Below are positions 25,513-37,412 of a stretch of DNA of 64,000 bases, piece by piece. A program made the position numbers and the translations under genes. Under the pieces are notes generated by a model. It ran no database searches. It saw only the letters and a list, made by a program, of their open reading frames with translations, and was not told the DNA's origin. Position 1 is the stretch's first letter. Each line of letters starts with the position of its first letter. Source of the DNA: Cephalotus follicularis (lineage: Eukaryota; Streptophyta; Magnoliopsida; Oxalidales; Cephalotaceae); assembly GCA_001972305.1 (NCBI GenBank), contig BDDD01000429.1, positions 289,314 through 353,313 of the forward strand, written 5' to 3'.

Positions 25513-26640
25513 TTTCTCTTATGGGTTTTGCAAAGTCTATTATCTTCTGTCTGCAACTCTGGTGACTATAATCATGAGAGACACAAGAAATCGAACTATA
25601 AAGCAACATTGAAGATGTTGTACGCGTCTACAGTGCTCTACAGTCTACACCTTGTAGTGTTTTAGGCCTTCCTTACCCTGCACTGAAACTCAAAAGTCTA
25701 AAAGTACCACTCTGCACCTTGTAGTATTGTAGGCTTGCCTACCCCTAAACTTCAATCAAAAGTCAAACGCATTTATATCGAGGATACGAAATACTTTGTA
25801 CAAATAATCAATTTAAAAAACAAAAAACCAAATTTTAATAAAGGAACACAACACGTTATTTTCTTATCAAACTACAAATGGTTAAGATATGTGCGACTGA
25901 AAACTGCCATATTGTTTTCGTGAAAAAACGTATATTTTTTGGTATTTAGTGTGTAATATGTAAGATATTTTCTTCCATTTTAAACACACTCTATAACATA
26001 TTTTTATATACAAATGAAATATATATATTTTTAATTTTTATATTCTAACAACTTAAAAATACAAGTCTTATCAACGTACGATTACTTAATAAACATATAA
26101 ATATATTTTAAAAAATTAACAAAAAATATATCAGATACTATCGTAGCTAATAAAGTATTATAACAACACAAGAAACATAGTCCAAAATACTACTATCCAA
26201 GTAAAAAAAATCCCTAGTAAATTTCACACAAATAATAACATAGATGATCAAAAAATAGTACTCGAAATACTAAAGTATAATACCTTTAATAACTAAGCCA
26301 AATAAAAGCATTGAGAAAAGATATACATGGATATGAAACCATTGTTTTCGTAATTCAAAGTACATCCATTCAATTTTGATATTGCCTAGTTTTTTTGAAA
26401 ATAAATTCTATTTTCACTTTGATGCATCATATATTATTTGATGTAGAAAGAAAAATAACAATTACAAAAACTAATAAAGGTTTTTTTCTCTGTTGAAATA
26501 AGGGTCCAATTAGCTCGAATAACACTCGCAGCTAATATTAAGGCGATCAGGAAATTGGAGATATAAGCTCTCAAAAAGAAAGAGAGTGAAGATGCTGTAA
26601 GAACTGCAGAAGTTTACAAAAGGGAGTTATGAGAGCCTAT
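25513..26640 (-). promoter_or_regulatory. Upstream region and probable 5' UTR of the GT90 gene
   Basis: About 80 bp upstream of the ATG is CTTTATAGTTC, a weak TATA-like candidate. The best evidence of function is conservation: a diverged copy at 31895-32640 keeps CACCAG.GTTGCAGA and AGATAATAGACTTTGC just upstream of the ATG. Farther up the two copies stay alignable to about 26640, with a several-hundred-base length difference. The transcription start cannot be placed from sequence alone. Confidence 0.45.
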
Positions 26641-27224
26641 GTTAAGGTGGTTATTTCTAAAAATGAATTTTCGGTCGATAATGACACGACTGAAAAAATG
26701 ATAGTGATAGTGACATAACTGCAAATTTATATGCCGCAAATATTCGACTAAAAGAAATCTCGGTAACAAGTGATCAGACCGCAAATGTCTTGGTCGATGT
26801 GTGCCGAAAATCTATTTGCTATGAAATTGAAGTGAAGAAATCTCGGCCGATAAACAGTTAAAATGATAGCTCTGTGTTTTCTCAACATGATATGATCTCA
26901 GGGATTGAGAGAAAGATTCTAATGGCTAACTAGGAGATTTAATGGGCAAGATATGAAAAGTGGATGAGGTGGCACAAAATAATAAAGGAAAGCAATAAAC
27001 CACGATCCAATAAATGTTAAAGGTTTTTGCTATAAAAGGTGTCATGCACGATCCCCGGTTGTTCGAGATAGGGAACACGACATTTAGTTAATTTGATCAT
27101 TATTTCTCGATTAACAGAACCTATACACAACAATAATCTGTAAAGTAAGCTAATTTAATGTCCATATAAAAATTTGTGGAAGACAAAATCCATATAAAGC
27201 TAAATATACAGTCACTGATACATG
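26641..27224. other. Intergenic stretch, nothing recognised
   Basis: No gene or element termini seen. Contains several AAATCTCGG phrases, possibly remains of an old repeat. Confidence 0.4.
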
Positions 27225-27835
27225 TGACACCCCCAACCACGGCTGGGTATGTTAGAAACGATTTCCTCCATAATAACATTAGATGAGATCAAAACTAGAA
27301 AACATAAGAAAATTACATACATTAATCCAATACTAAAATTAACAAACTGCATGCTCTAAAAAATAGTTTCTTAACATGCAAAACATGAGCATACTAGACT
27401 GCATAACATATAAAGGAAGAAAAAAAAAAACGTAAAGCCTCTAACAAAAGCACCATCAGCTTCACGAAAAGAACAAGTCTATCGTACTGTAGAACCTGCA
27501 TTTTGAAAACTAACAAAGCACTTGAGCTCAAAGAGCCTGGTAAGTTTATCAAGTAATGCAAAAGAAATAATGATAGTTTAAAACTTGTCAAAATGAATCA
27601 AAGATATAACACATGGTAAAAAATAAGATAATTTCAATGAATAAGGGAAATATATAACCATAAACATTTGGAAACATAAATAACTGAGGGGTTGTCTCTA
27701 ACTCTATCTAAACCACTCTTCATCAGACCACTATCCTGACTACTATTATTACATCGCATGCATGCATGCGGGCTTGCTTATGCCTAAACATATAAACTTA
27801 AATAACACATGTTTGTTATAAGCCAATAGGGGGTG
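27225..27835 (+). repeat. Gypsy-type LTR fragment, 5' part
   Basis: The sequence TGTGACACCCCCAACCACGG opens this segment in the style of gypsy LTRs. It has no matching right end and is cut by the LTR starting at 27836. The frame at 27749-27970 spans the junction and is not a gene. Confidence 0.45.
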
Positions 27836-28205
27836 TGTAACGCCTGAAATTTCATAAATAATTATTATAATATCGGTACAGTGTATGGCCGTGATAAAGC
27901 CGATAGAGGTACGGAGTAATAAAAGGCATTGAGCATTAAAACCCACAATTATTAGTCCTAAAACGGTCAATAAAGCCCATTTTTAATGCGCGACAATACG
28001 TCCCTATGTTCGCATTATTATTGCGATTATTTTGGTTGCCGTTTGGATAATTTATATTACAATACGTGGAATAATAGGGACCCCAACCTTAATATTTTGA
28101 CAGTAAATACTAAGAGGAAGCTAAATGAAATAAAAATGGGGACAACACACGGACGCATAAGGCACCCGTGCGTTGGAAAGAAACAGACGCGTGAGAGAGA
28201 GAGAC
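27836..28205 (+). repeat. Truncated LTR start, relative of the LTR at 28206
   Basis: Starts TGTAACGCCTGAAATTTCAT and parallels 28206-28570 for about 370 bp before being interrupted by that LTR. It is an LTR-in-LTR nest of one family. Confidence 0.65.
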
Positions 28206-31200
28206 TGTAACGCCCCTAAATTTCATAAATAATTATTATGAAATTGGTGCGTGTACGATCATAAATAAAACGGATAGAGGCCAGGAGTAATAAAAAAGTA
28301 GTACACATTGAAGCTGTAATTATGTTGGCCAAAACGGCTAACAAAGCCTATTTTTTAATGTGCGACAAAAAAACCCAAATGTTCGCAATATTATTTCGAT
28401 TATTTTGGTGGCTGTTCGGATAATTTATATCGCGATTCGCAAAAAAATCGGGACTCAGACCTTAGTATTTTACCAGAAAATACTAAGGAGGAAGCAAATG
28501 TTATAAGGGAGGGGGAGAGAGACACGGGCGCATCACGCGCCCGTGCAAGAAAGAAGGCAGGGGGCTCTTTGTGCGCCCGCGCCAGAGAGAGAATGAGAGA
28601 GAGAGGGAGAGAACTCGGGAGAGAGAAGGAGAGAGGACGCCGGAGTAAGCTACCAGACCGGGAGAGCATGACGGTCAACCCAGGCACGCCAATGGACGGT
28701 AACTCCTCCTTCCCCTTCCCAATTTCCTTCATTTTCTTCTCCTCTGCCTTTACTGTGCGCACCATCTGCCAGCATTTTTCGAAGCCATTAGCGTGGCGGA
28801 TGGGATGGGTTTTGGTGTAGAGGGCTAGCTCTAGCCATTTTGACCACCGGTGTGGCGTATTTCGGCCAGAATCAGTTGATTGAGTCGACTCAGAGAGTTG
28901 ACTCACTGTCACCTGAGACCGCGAGTTTGGCGCCGAGTCTCGACGAGTCTTGTGAAGGGATGTGTATAACTAGACAATGTGTGGCATTTTTGGGTGGTGG
29001 CCGAAGTGGTGGAGGTCGGGCGAGTCGACTCAGTGAGTCGCAACTCGCTGCCGGCCATGACACGGTATTTGGAGCCGAGTCACAGAGAGTCTCGAGCGGT
29101 TCTTTGTAGACCGTTCAATGTGGAACCCGTTTATGGGTGTTTCACAAGCTTGGTGAGTTGGCCAGAATATGGCCGAAACTTCGGTGATGGCAATGTTTTG
29201 TGTGCGTTGATCGTAATGAAATGTGTTGTATGTGCAGTGTGTGAGTGGCAATTGGATTTGGCAGTAACCAATTGATCAATCGGCAAGAACCAGATTCGGT
29301 TCAACGGTGATTGGGAAAGGTTCGACAAGTGAACCTGCAACTCGACTGTGATGTTGCTGCTGAGATTCCTAACTCAGAATCAGAGGTAGGGGTAATAGTA
29401 GGGGATTTATACTTGAATATTTGAGTTCAAGAATGGTGTTTATCATTGATGAAATGCATGGACTTTGTGGATTGAATTGCATGCACGTTTTGGGATGATT
29501 TTCCCTTGGTGTGTGAATGGTGTGATTTACGTTAGGGTTGCTATGAGTAGCTAACCTGCCTTGCATATTGTGATTGAAAAGATTATGGATCAAATTACAT
29601 GTGTAATTATGCATGTTGATCTACTGGTATTGAACGTGTTGAAGAAGAAGATGTTTTTGATATTCTCTAACCGTCGATGCTTAAACGATAAGCGTCGACA
29701 CTATGGACTGTTACGTGTAGGAGTGTACACTGACTTTGCTATAAACGTCGACGCTTAAGGAAAGTGTTGAAGCCCTGGTTTGAATATGCGTAGTGATGGA
29801 CACGTGGATGTTGACGCTTGAGGTCCTACCTCAAAGCGTCAACGCCAAAGTAATGAGCGCCAACGCTCAAGGATCTTTACCTTGAAGTGTCGACGTCAAG
29901 GACAATTGTTGACACTTAGGTTACTGGTTAAAGTACTGACGATTAAAGGATATAAGCATCGACGCCTAAGGTTAAGCGGCGACGCTTAAGAGACTAATAT
30001 GAACGATTTGGAACCTAGAGGTTAGGTGTCGACGCCGAAAGGGTCGGGTTGCATTTTGAGCATATGTTTGTTTGCATACTGTGGATTAGTCGAGCTTTCC
30101 TCGCCTTGTGCCGGTTAGCGTCGATGTATGTATAAATTGAATTGTGAATTGAATTGTGAATTGAAATGTGATTGAATTCTAAAGTGTTTTATCATTTTAA
30201 AAGTGCATACATGATTTTATAACAAATCATTATTTTACACGAAAATGTATATTTGTTAAATGTATATTTTCGAAGGATGGAAACGTGATTTCAAAGACTG
30301 TTTACATTTTGAATAAATGTATTATTTCAAGTATTTTATAAATTATGAATTACTTGGAAATGATTGATTAAGCTTAAATAGCACCACGGGATGGTTAGCT
30401 GTGTGCTTTCCTAGCTCAGGGCCGGTTAGCATCAATGATTGAATTGTTTGATTGATTGTGATTGTTACGCTGTTAGTGCAGTGACGGAGGTTGTCACTTA
30501 CGCTAATGGCAGGCTGTGCCTTGGGGGCCAGGAGTTGGCAAGGCACCACACCGGATGGTCTTCCTCCGCTATGTGCCGGTTGACATCCAAACTATGAGCT
30601 ATCCTCCGCCTATGTGCCGATTAGACTAATTTGTTTGTTGAACTTTCCTCCGCTACGTGCCGGTTAGTGTCAATTATTGATCGAGCTTTCCTCCGCCTAT
30701 GGGACAGTTAGCGTCGACGTGAGATAATACTAACCTACGGGTGGTGGTTATCGAATTCGGATTGGATTGATTGGTCCTTAGTGACATGATTGATGGATTG
30801 TGTTGATGTAGCCACTTGGCATGGTTGCGTAACTATTGATCGAGATACATATACAAATACATATTGTATATATATTGTACTGCATCACTATGCATTCATT
30901 ACATGATTTACATTATTGTTGATCCCGAAAGGTATTTATACTTTCTCTACTTAGCCGAGTGAGGACAAAGGCTAACCCCCTACAATTTCAGATTGACAGG
31001 GGCAATAGGACAAGTGCTGCTGAAGCTATGTTGGAAGCTTCTTTCCTGAAGGTTGTTTTAAATGTATTGTATTGTAATAATCATACTCGTGTTTTAAGAG
31101 GATGATGAGACGTGCTTGTTAAGAATTATCAGTTAGATGATTGTATCAATTGGTTATTGAAATGGTGGAATCTTGTACTGGATTAATGTATAATGGTTTA

Positions 31201-31358
31201 TGACTTTACTAATTTGGGATAATGTATTTATTGTACTTGATGGATTTTCGCACTGAATGAAATATTGTATAGACATGTTTCAATCACGCTCCGTTTTGAG
31301 GACAATTAACAATGAAATGTCGTATTTTGGTAACACGTAGTATGAGATGCGTGTTACG
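28206..31358 (+). repeat. Gypsy-type LTR with three motif zones
   Basis: Starts TGTAACGCCCC and appears to end near GCGTGTTAC (about 31358), roughly 3.15 kb. In order it contains: a GA-rich leader (28505-28650) followed by a pyrimidine-rich tract; GAGTCGACTCAGTGAGT repeats (28881-29050); GCGTCGACGCTTAAG repeats (29660-30050); CCTCCGCTATGTGCCGGTTAG repeats (30095-30720); and an end segment with CTTAGCCGAGTGAGGAC (30940-31020). No internal coding region adjoins. The 170-codon frame on the minus strand at 28400-28912 comes from the GA-rich leader and is not a gene. Confidence 0.65.
29660..30050. repeat. GCGTCGACGCTTAAG motif cluster in a gypsy-type LTR
   Basis: About fourteen degenerate copies; variants include GCGTCAACGC, GTTGACGCT and GCGGCGACGCTTAAG. 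Confidence 0.85.
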
Positions 31359-31849
31359 TTGTTAATTCGGCTTATAATTGATGTCTTCAGTAAGTTATTA
31401 ATCATTTTGAAAGTTTTTATTTCGCCGTAAAAAATTGTATAAGCCGGATATTATGTTGATTGCCACCACTTTTATTATTGTTATGGAAACGGGGTGCGGC
31501 AGAGACAGCGGGAGAGAAAGGGAGAGAGGGCACCGGAGACGACGCCGGAGCTAGCCACCTGACCGAGAGAGCACGGCGGTCAGCCCAGGACCTCCACCAG
31601 ACGGTAACTCCTCCTTCCTCTTCCCCTTTTCCCTTCTTTTTCTCTTCTCTTTCCAGGACATTTTCGCCTCTACCGTGCGTTTCGCCGTCGGTTAGCATCG
31701 CGGATGGTGCCGGTCTTCATCTAGAAGGCTAGCTCTGCCCGTTTTGACCACGTTGAGGCACCATTCGGTCAGAATCGGCTGGATTCGAACTGTCGAGTTG
31801 ACTCAGTGAACCTAACTCGCTGCCACCTTTGACCGCGTATTTAGCACCG
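30417..31849 (+). repeat. 1,433-bp direct repeat, left copy
   Basis: Matches 35980-37412 base for base, apart from two substitutions seen by eye and no indel. It covers the last 0.94 kb of the LTR at 28206-31358 and the first 0.49 kb of the next LTR. It ends abruptly against the GT90 exon-1 fragment at 31851. Confidence 0.92.
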
Positions 31850-31850
31850 G

Positions 31851-31894
31851 CCATAAAACCTTGATAACCACTGGTTCATTCTACTCTCGCTCAT
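31851..31894 (-). pseudogene. Fragment of a second GT90 gene: first 44 nt of exon 1
   Basis: The minus strand reads ATG, then codons for MSESRMNQWLSRFY before breaking off against the repeat at 31849. It matches exon 1 of the intact gene (one residue changed, S7N) and continues upstream into the duplicated 5' region. Only the start survives; the rest of this copy is absent from the window. This was a tandem or segmental duplicate of the gene, later truncated. Confidence 0.8.
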
Positions 31895-32640
31895 TTTCTC
31901 TTAATGATTTTGCAAAGTCTATTATCTTCTCTCTGCAACCCTGGTGACTGAAATCATGAGTGATATATTGAGTAATCAGTATACTAACACCAATCTTAAT
32001 ATGGACCTGCTATAAAGCAACATTCTGTAGGCGTCTACAGTGCTCTACACTCTACACCAAGTAGTAATTTAGGCACTGAAACTCAAACTCAAAAGTCCAA
32101 AAGTACCACTCTGCACCTTGTAGTATTATAGGATTGCCTACCCCTAAACTTCAATCAAAAGTCAAACGCATTTATATCGAGGACACGAAAGCCTTTGTGC
32201 AAATAATCAATTAAAAAAAAAAAGCCAAATTTTAATAAAGGAACACAAGATGTTATTTTCTTATCAAAACATAGTACTCAGAATGCTAACAAAAATTATA
32301 TAATTATTTGATAAGCCAAATCAAAGCATTGAGAAAACATATACATGGATACGAAACCATTGTTTTCCTATTTCAAACTACGTCCATTCAATTTTGATTT
32401 TGCCTAGTTCTTTTTTTAACAAAAAGTATATTTTCACTCTGATGCATCATATAATTATTTGATGTAGAAAGAAAAATAAAAATTAGAAAAACTAATAAAT
32501 TTTATTCTCCCTGTTGAAATAAATGTCGAATTTGCTCGAAAAGCACTCCCAGCCAATATTGAAGGTGGACAGGGAATCATGAGAGCCTATGTTAAAGAGG
32601 TTCGTCCTAAAATCATTAAAGAATGAGACTTAATTCTTAA
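31895..32640 (-). repeat. Duplicated upstream region of the GT90 gene
   Basis: Aligns with 25513-26640, roughly 85-90% identical in the aligned blocks, and shorter than its counterpart. Shared phrases include TTATATCGAGGA.ACGAAA, TATACATGGATA.GAAACC and GAGAGCCTATGTTAA. It ends at the copia LTR that starts at 32641. Confidence 0.75.
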
Positions 32641-33085
32641 TGTTGGAAATATTTTTAAAATATTAGGCTTTCATTATTTTTTTTTGTTTTATAAATCTTG
32701 TAGGATGATGATCCGTAAGACGAGTTTATAGTCTAATAGCCCTTTAGTGATCTATTTTGTATGAGTTTGTGTACTTCAGGTTGTAAATGTGGGTTGTGGT
32801 TAATGTGAGTTTTAGTAATCTAATGGGTATGATGGAAATGCTCATTAGGGTTTACTATATATATATTGGGCTATGTCTCATCTCTTGTCACCATAAGTTA
32901 TTGTCGATTTTCATCTAAGAGCCACATTTTTTCTGGTGAAAATGAGGGGAAGACCTGTCTGTTTGATCTAGGATCGCACTGATTTAATATTCCGTTACAC
33001 AGTTGAACATGACTCAACCAGGTATGATCCTTACTCATTAATTCTTGTGTTCTAATATCGCATGTGATCATATTATTTTTCAACA
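32641..33085 (+). repeat. Copia-type LTR with adjoining primer site
   Basis: 445 bp, starting TGTTGGAAAT and ending TTTTTCAACA. Followed after 2 bp by a tRNA-Met primer site (33088-33100), so this is a 5' LTR. Its internal region is replaced by a gypsy-type LTR immediately after the primer site. Confidence 0.8.
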
Positions 33086-33087
33086 AT

Positions 33088-33100
33088 TGGTATCAGAGCG
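33088..33100 (+). other. Primer-binding site for initiator tRNA-Met
   Basis: TGGTATCAGAGCG just inside the copia LTR at 32641-33085 matches the complement of the tRNA-Met 3' end. Confidence 0.85.
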
Positions 33101-33104
33101 GTTA

Positions 33105-35562
33105 CGTCACACTCCGTTTTCAATATTAACGCATGGTTAAGCAATTAATCCAGTATTTACCAAATTAAATAATTTCTTAACATTCGCGGAAGCATTCACT
33201 ATACTGGATTATTTAAAAGTATTCACATGCAGCCCGTACTACATGCTTAACTAGTACAATACAAGTTATATATTATACATTGGAAATGTAAATATAACAT
33301 AATGGAGTATGAATTTATTACAATTTAACAACCTTATTAAAAAACCTTCAAGAAACAGCTTCAGCAGCACGTCTCCACTTTACTTCGTTAATATGAAATT
33401 GTAGGTATTAGCCTTTGTCCTCACTCGGCTAAGTAGGAAGTATGCATGCAAATGAATATATGAATGCAATCATGCATGACAGTTTATATTTTAAAAATAG
33501 TATATATATATATATATAAGCAATCATGCCAAGTGGCTACAATCAATCAGTTATCAAGCATACTGCAAAGGGTACAATCAATCAGTCCAGTGGGTGTCCG
33601 AAGACCAGTAGTGGATGTCACATGTCCCTATCTTCTAGCCCCAACGGTGCACCACCTAAATATCAACCATATCTCCATTATGATAGAAAAGGTAACAGTA
33701 TTGCCAGCATTTAGCGGGCACAGTCACGGTCTTTAATGCAGACCAGTATGGTGTATAAGCTCTAGCCAACTCATGGCACCTAGGCCCACCTCCGTAGTCA
33801 GTGATACACTCCGATTACTAGACTAACAGAAACTAGCAATCACAGTCAGTACAGTGTATTACATATATAATGTAATAAAACAGTGGTTCTCAATTTTAGA
33901 GAAAACAATAAAACAGTAGCAATTTCAGTAGGTTCTCATTGGAAAACAAAATAACAGTAACACTTTCAGTAAGTTCTCGTAGGGAACAAAATAATATTAA
34001 CAGTTCAGTAGGTTCTATTGGAGAACAAAATAACAATAGTTTAAAATATTCAGTTCTGCATATAGCACTCAGTCCTTAAATTTTTTGAAAAAGTAGTATT
34101 TCTAAAATACTTTCAATGATATGCAATGCATAACAACAATTCAGTCACTATCAGTTTCAAGAATCAAACAGTAGCAATAACAGTAGGAATTCAATGATTC
34201 AAACAGTACATTCAATTCCAATAAATGCGAATCAAACAGTGGCTGCATAAGTCGTTCGATGCCTATAATTTGACTACACACAGCAATGACTGATTATGGA
34301 AATCATTCAGTGTAAAAGCTAGTGTAATCAGGAGAATTAAACGCGAAACAGGTCCTTAAGCATCGACAGTTTCGACTAAAGCGTCGACAGTTATACCCCA
34401 AAGCGTCATCGGTTATCTTAAAGCGTCGACAGTATTCTTTACTTAAGCATCAATAATTTACACACAAAGCGTCGACATTTATGCCTTAAGCGTCGACATT
34501 TATGCCTTAAGCATCGACGGTTTATGGCATTCATGCAATTCCAAAAGAAAAGAACATGCATATTCATAGTCCAATCAAATCAAAACCAATTCAACATACA
34601 ATCATATAAAAATCATCACAACACGATATACAGGCTATATGTTCAACATGTCATAAATCCTACCTCAAATTGTTTTCCTAGAATCAATTGGATTGATTCC
34701 TCTCTTTAACTCCAATACTCCTTCAATTCCAATTCAACCACTTCAATTCCAGAATCAATCTACGTTTACATGTTAACAGTAGGTATTTACAGCAGGAATC
34801 AGTATATATATAAGTATATAACTACAAAACCAATAACGGATTCGAACTAGAAGCTTACCACTTCATTTGAGCTTCCAGTTTCAACTTTTGAACACCAATT
34901 CCAGCATGCAAACTCAATACAGTATAACATATGGATTCTCACTTCTAGATGATTTCCAATCTCTCAATTCCTCTCTCAACAGTCATGATATAAGGAATTA
35001 CCTCAGTGAACCGTTTAAACTGTTAACTCTAACCTTTAACTCTTTCTCCTCTCTCTCAAACCATTAACTCACTGATTTGTTCTTTTCTCTTCACTTTTCT
35101 TCTCCTTCTTTTTGTTTTGCAGGTGGCATGTGACTCATGCAATCTAATTTCCTTTCAGGCAGCAGCTGGCAATTGATTTCTTATGGCTTGACACGTTCCA
35201 TAACACCTGTCCATGTTAAAATGCCAGACATGCCACCACTATGCTCCTAATCGCCTGAAATAGACACTTGTCCTCGTGCAAAGTGTCGTCGGTTAAGCAC
35301 AAAGCGTCAATGCTTTGGTGTTGGGTGTCGACGGTTTACACTTGTTAAAGCGTCGACTCTTTTTCTTTAGCGTTGACGGTTTGGTGCCATAAATCGTTTC
35401 TTTAAACTTTCATACAATTATTTCCAATTCCCAATTCAGTTGAGCCCTCAATTAAATCCAATAACCACAATTCATAAAACAATAGACATTTAACTTCAAT
35501 CTAATGTATAATTTATTCATTAATTATATAATATACATTAATTGAAATTTACGGTTATTACA
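33105..35562 (-). repeat. Gypsy-type LTR (3' LTR of a truncated element)
   Basis: On the minus strand it starts TGTAATAACCGTAAATTTC and ends near GGAGTGTGACG. It shares its start with the LTR at 58731. It carries AAGCGTCGACAGTT repeats at 34358-34520 with period about 24 bp, and a second small cluster at 35280-35390. The upstream neighbour (35563-35979) is gypsy 3' internal sequence, so this is a 3' LTR. A (TA)n run lies at 33498-33518. Confidence 0.75.
34358..34520. repeat. AAGCGTCGACAGTT motif array
   Basis: Eight copies at near-regular spacing of about 20-25 bp. It is the most regular of the clusters. Confidence 0.88.
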
Positions 35563-35979
35563 TTCCCCCATCCTTATAAAAAATTCATCATCGAATTTAG
35601 TTCTTTACATACCAAACAAATGAGGGAATGTTTCCATCATTTCAGATTCATATTCCCATGTAGCTTCTTTAGCTCCGTGAAACTTCTGCAGTACCTTTAC
35701 CATAGGAATAGTCTTCGATCTCAAAACTTTCCTTCCAAATACTAACACATCCAACTATATTCATCTTCAATGTTACACGTACCAAAAGAGATTTTTAGCA
35801 AACTTCCCTGATAATACCGATTAACACATGAAAGATTCAACCTTTTCAATATACCATTTATAAACTTTCATCAAAGACAACCTCTAAACTCGTAAGGGAG
35901 ATAGTAATAACAACATCAAAATTTTGAAACTCTCAATAGATTAAACTCTACCTTCATAACCTTAAATCACCACAATGAA
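35563..35979 (-). pseudogene. Remnant of the 3' end of a gypsy element
   Basis: A purine-rich tract (GGATGGGGGA on the minus strand) adjoins the LTR edge as a polypurine tract should. Upstream of it the minus strand encodes EATWEYESEMM..FPHLFG, the usual end of a chromovirus integrase. The rest of the element is missing at 35980, where the 1,433-bp repeat begins. Confidence 0.7.
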
Positions 35980-37412
35980 CAGGGCCGGTTAGCATCAATG
36001 ATTGAATTGTTTGATTGATTGTGATTGTTACGCTGTTAGTGCAGTGACGGAGGTTGTCACTTACGCTAATGGCAGGCTGTGCCTTGGGGGCCAGGAGTTG
36101 GCAAGGCACCACACCGGATGGTCTTCCTCCGCTATGTGCCGGTTGACATCCAAACTATGAGCTATCCTCCGCCTATGTGCCGATTAGACTAATTTGTTTG
36201 TTGAACTTTCCTCCGCTACGTGCCGGTTAGTGTCAATTATTGATCGAGCTTTCCTCCGCCTATGGGTCAGTTAGCGTCGACGTGAGATAATACTAACCTA
36301 CGGGTGGTGGTTATCGAATTCGGATTGGATTGATTGGTCCTTAGTGACATGATTGATGGATTGTGTTGATGTAGCCACTTGGCATGGTTGCGTAACTATT
36401 GATCGAGATACATATACAAATACATATTGTATATATATTGTACTGCATCACTATGCATTCATTACATGATTTACATTATTGTTGATCCCGAAAGGTATTT
36501 ATACTTTCTCTACTTAGCCGAGTGAGGACAAAGGCTAACCCCCTACAATTTCAGATTGACAGGGGCAATAGGACAAGTGCTGCTGAAGCTATGTTGGAAG
36601 CTTCTTTCCTGAAGGTTGTTTTAAATGTATTGTATTGTAATAATCATACTCGTGTTTTAAGAGGATGATGAGACGTGCTTGTTAAGAATTATCAGTTAGA
36701 TGATTGTATCAATTGGTTATTGAAATGGTGGAATCTTGTACTGGATTAATGTATAATGGTTTATGACTTTACTAATTTGGGATAATGTATTTATTGTACT
36801 TGATGGATTTTCGCACTGAATGAAATATTGTATAGACATGTTTCAATCACGCTCCGTTTTGAGGACAATTAACAATGAAATGTCGTATTTTGGTAACACG
36901 TAGTATGAGATGCGTGTTACGTTGTTAATTCGGCTTATAATTGATGTCTTCAGTAAGTTATTAATCATTTTGAAAGTTTTTATTTCGCCGTAAAAAATTG
37001 TATAAGCCGGATATTATGTTGATTGCCACCACTTTTATTATTGTTATGGAAACGGGGTGCGGCAGAGACAGCGGGAGAGAAAGGGAGAGAGGGCACCGGA
37101 GACGACGCCGGAGCTAGCCACCTGACCGAGAGAGCACGGCGGTCAGCCCAGGACCTCCACCAGACGGTAACTCCTCCTTCCTCTTCCCCTTTTCCCTTCT
37201 TTTTCTCTTCTCTTTCCAGGACATTTTCGCCTCTACCGTGCGTTTCGCCGTCGGTTAGCATCGCGGATGGTGCCGGTCTTCATCTAGAAGGCTAGCTCTG
37301 CCCGTTTTGACCACGTTGAGGCACCATTCGGCCAGAATCGGCTGGATTCGAACTGTCGAGTTGACTCAGTGAACCTAACTCGCTGCCACCTTTGACCGCG
37401 TATTTAGCACCG
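35980..37412 (+). repeat. 1,433-bp direct repeat, right copy
   Basis: Near-identical to 30417-31849 (constant offset 5,563). The right side continues naturally into LTR sequence at 37413, whereas the left copy is cut there. The identical frames at 31417-31698 and 36980-37261 result from this duplication and are not genes. Confidence 0.92.

Noticed and set aside
28400-28912. 170-codon minus-strand frame
   Set aside because: Arises from the GA-rich and pyrimidine-rich leader of an LTR; low complexity.
31417-31732. Frames of 93 and 90 codons on opposite strands, repeated at 36980-37295
   Set aside because: Exact products of the 1,433-bp repeat, overlapping on both strands of LTR leader sequence.
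34358-34520. CRISPR-like regular repeat spacing
   Set aside because: Units are short and degenerate, spacers are few bases and similar, and the context is a plant LTR; no cas-like genes.
30417-37412. Interpreting the 1,433-bp repeats as LTRs of a new element
   Set aside because: No TG...CA ends, no primer site or polypurine tract beside them, and each copy consists of the end of one LTR plus the start of another.
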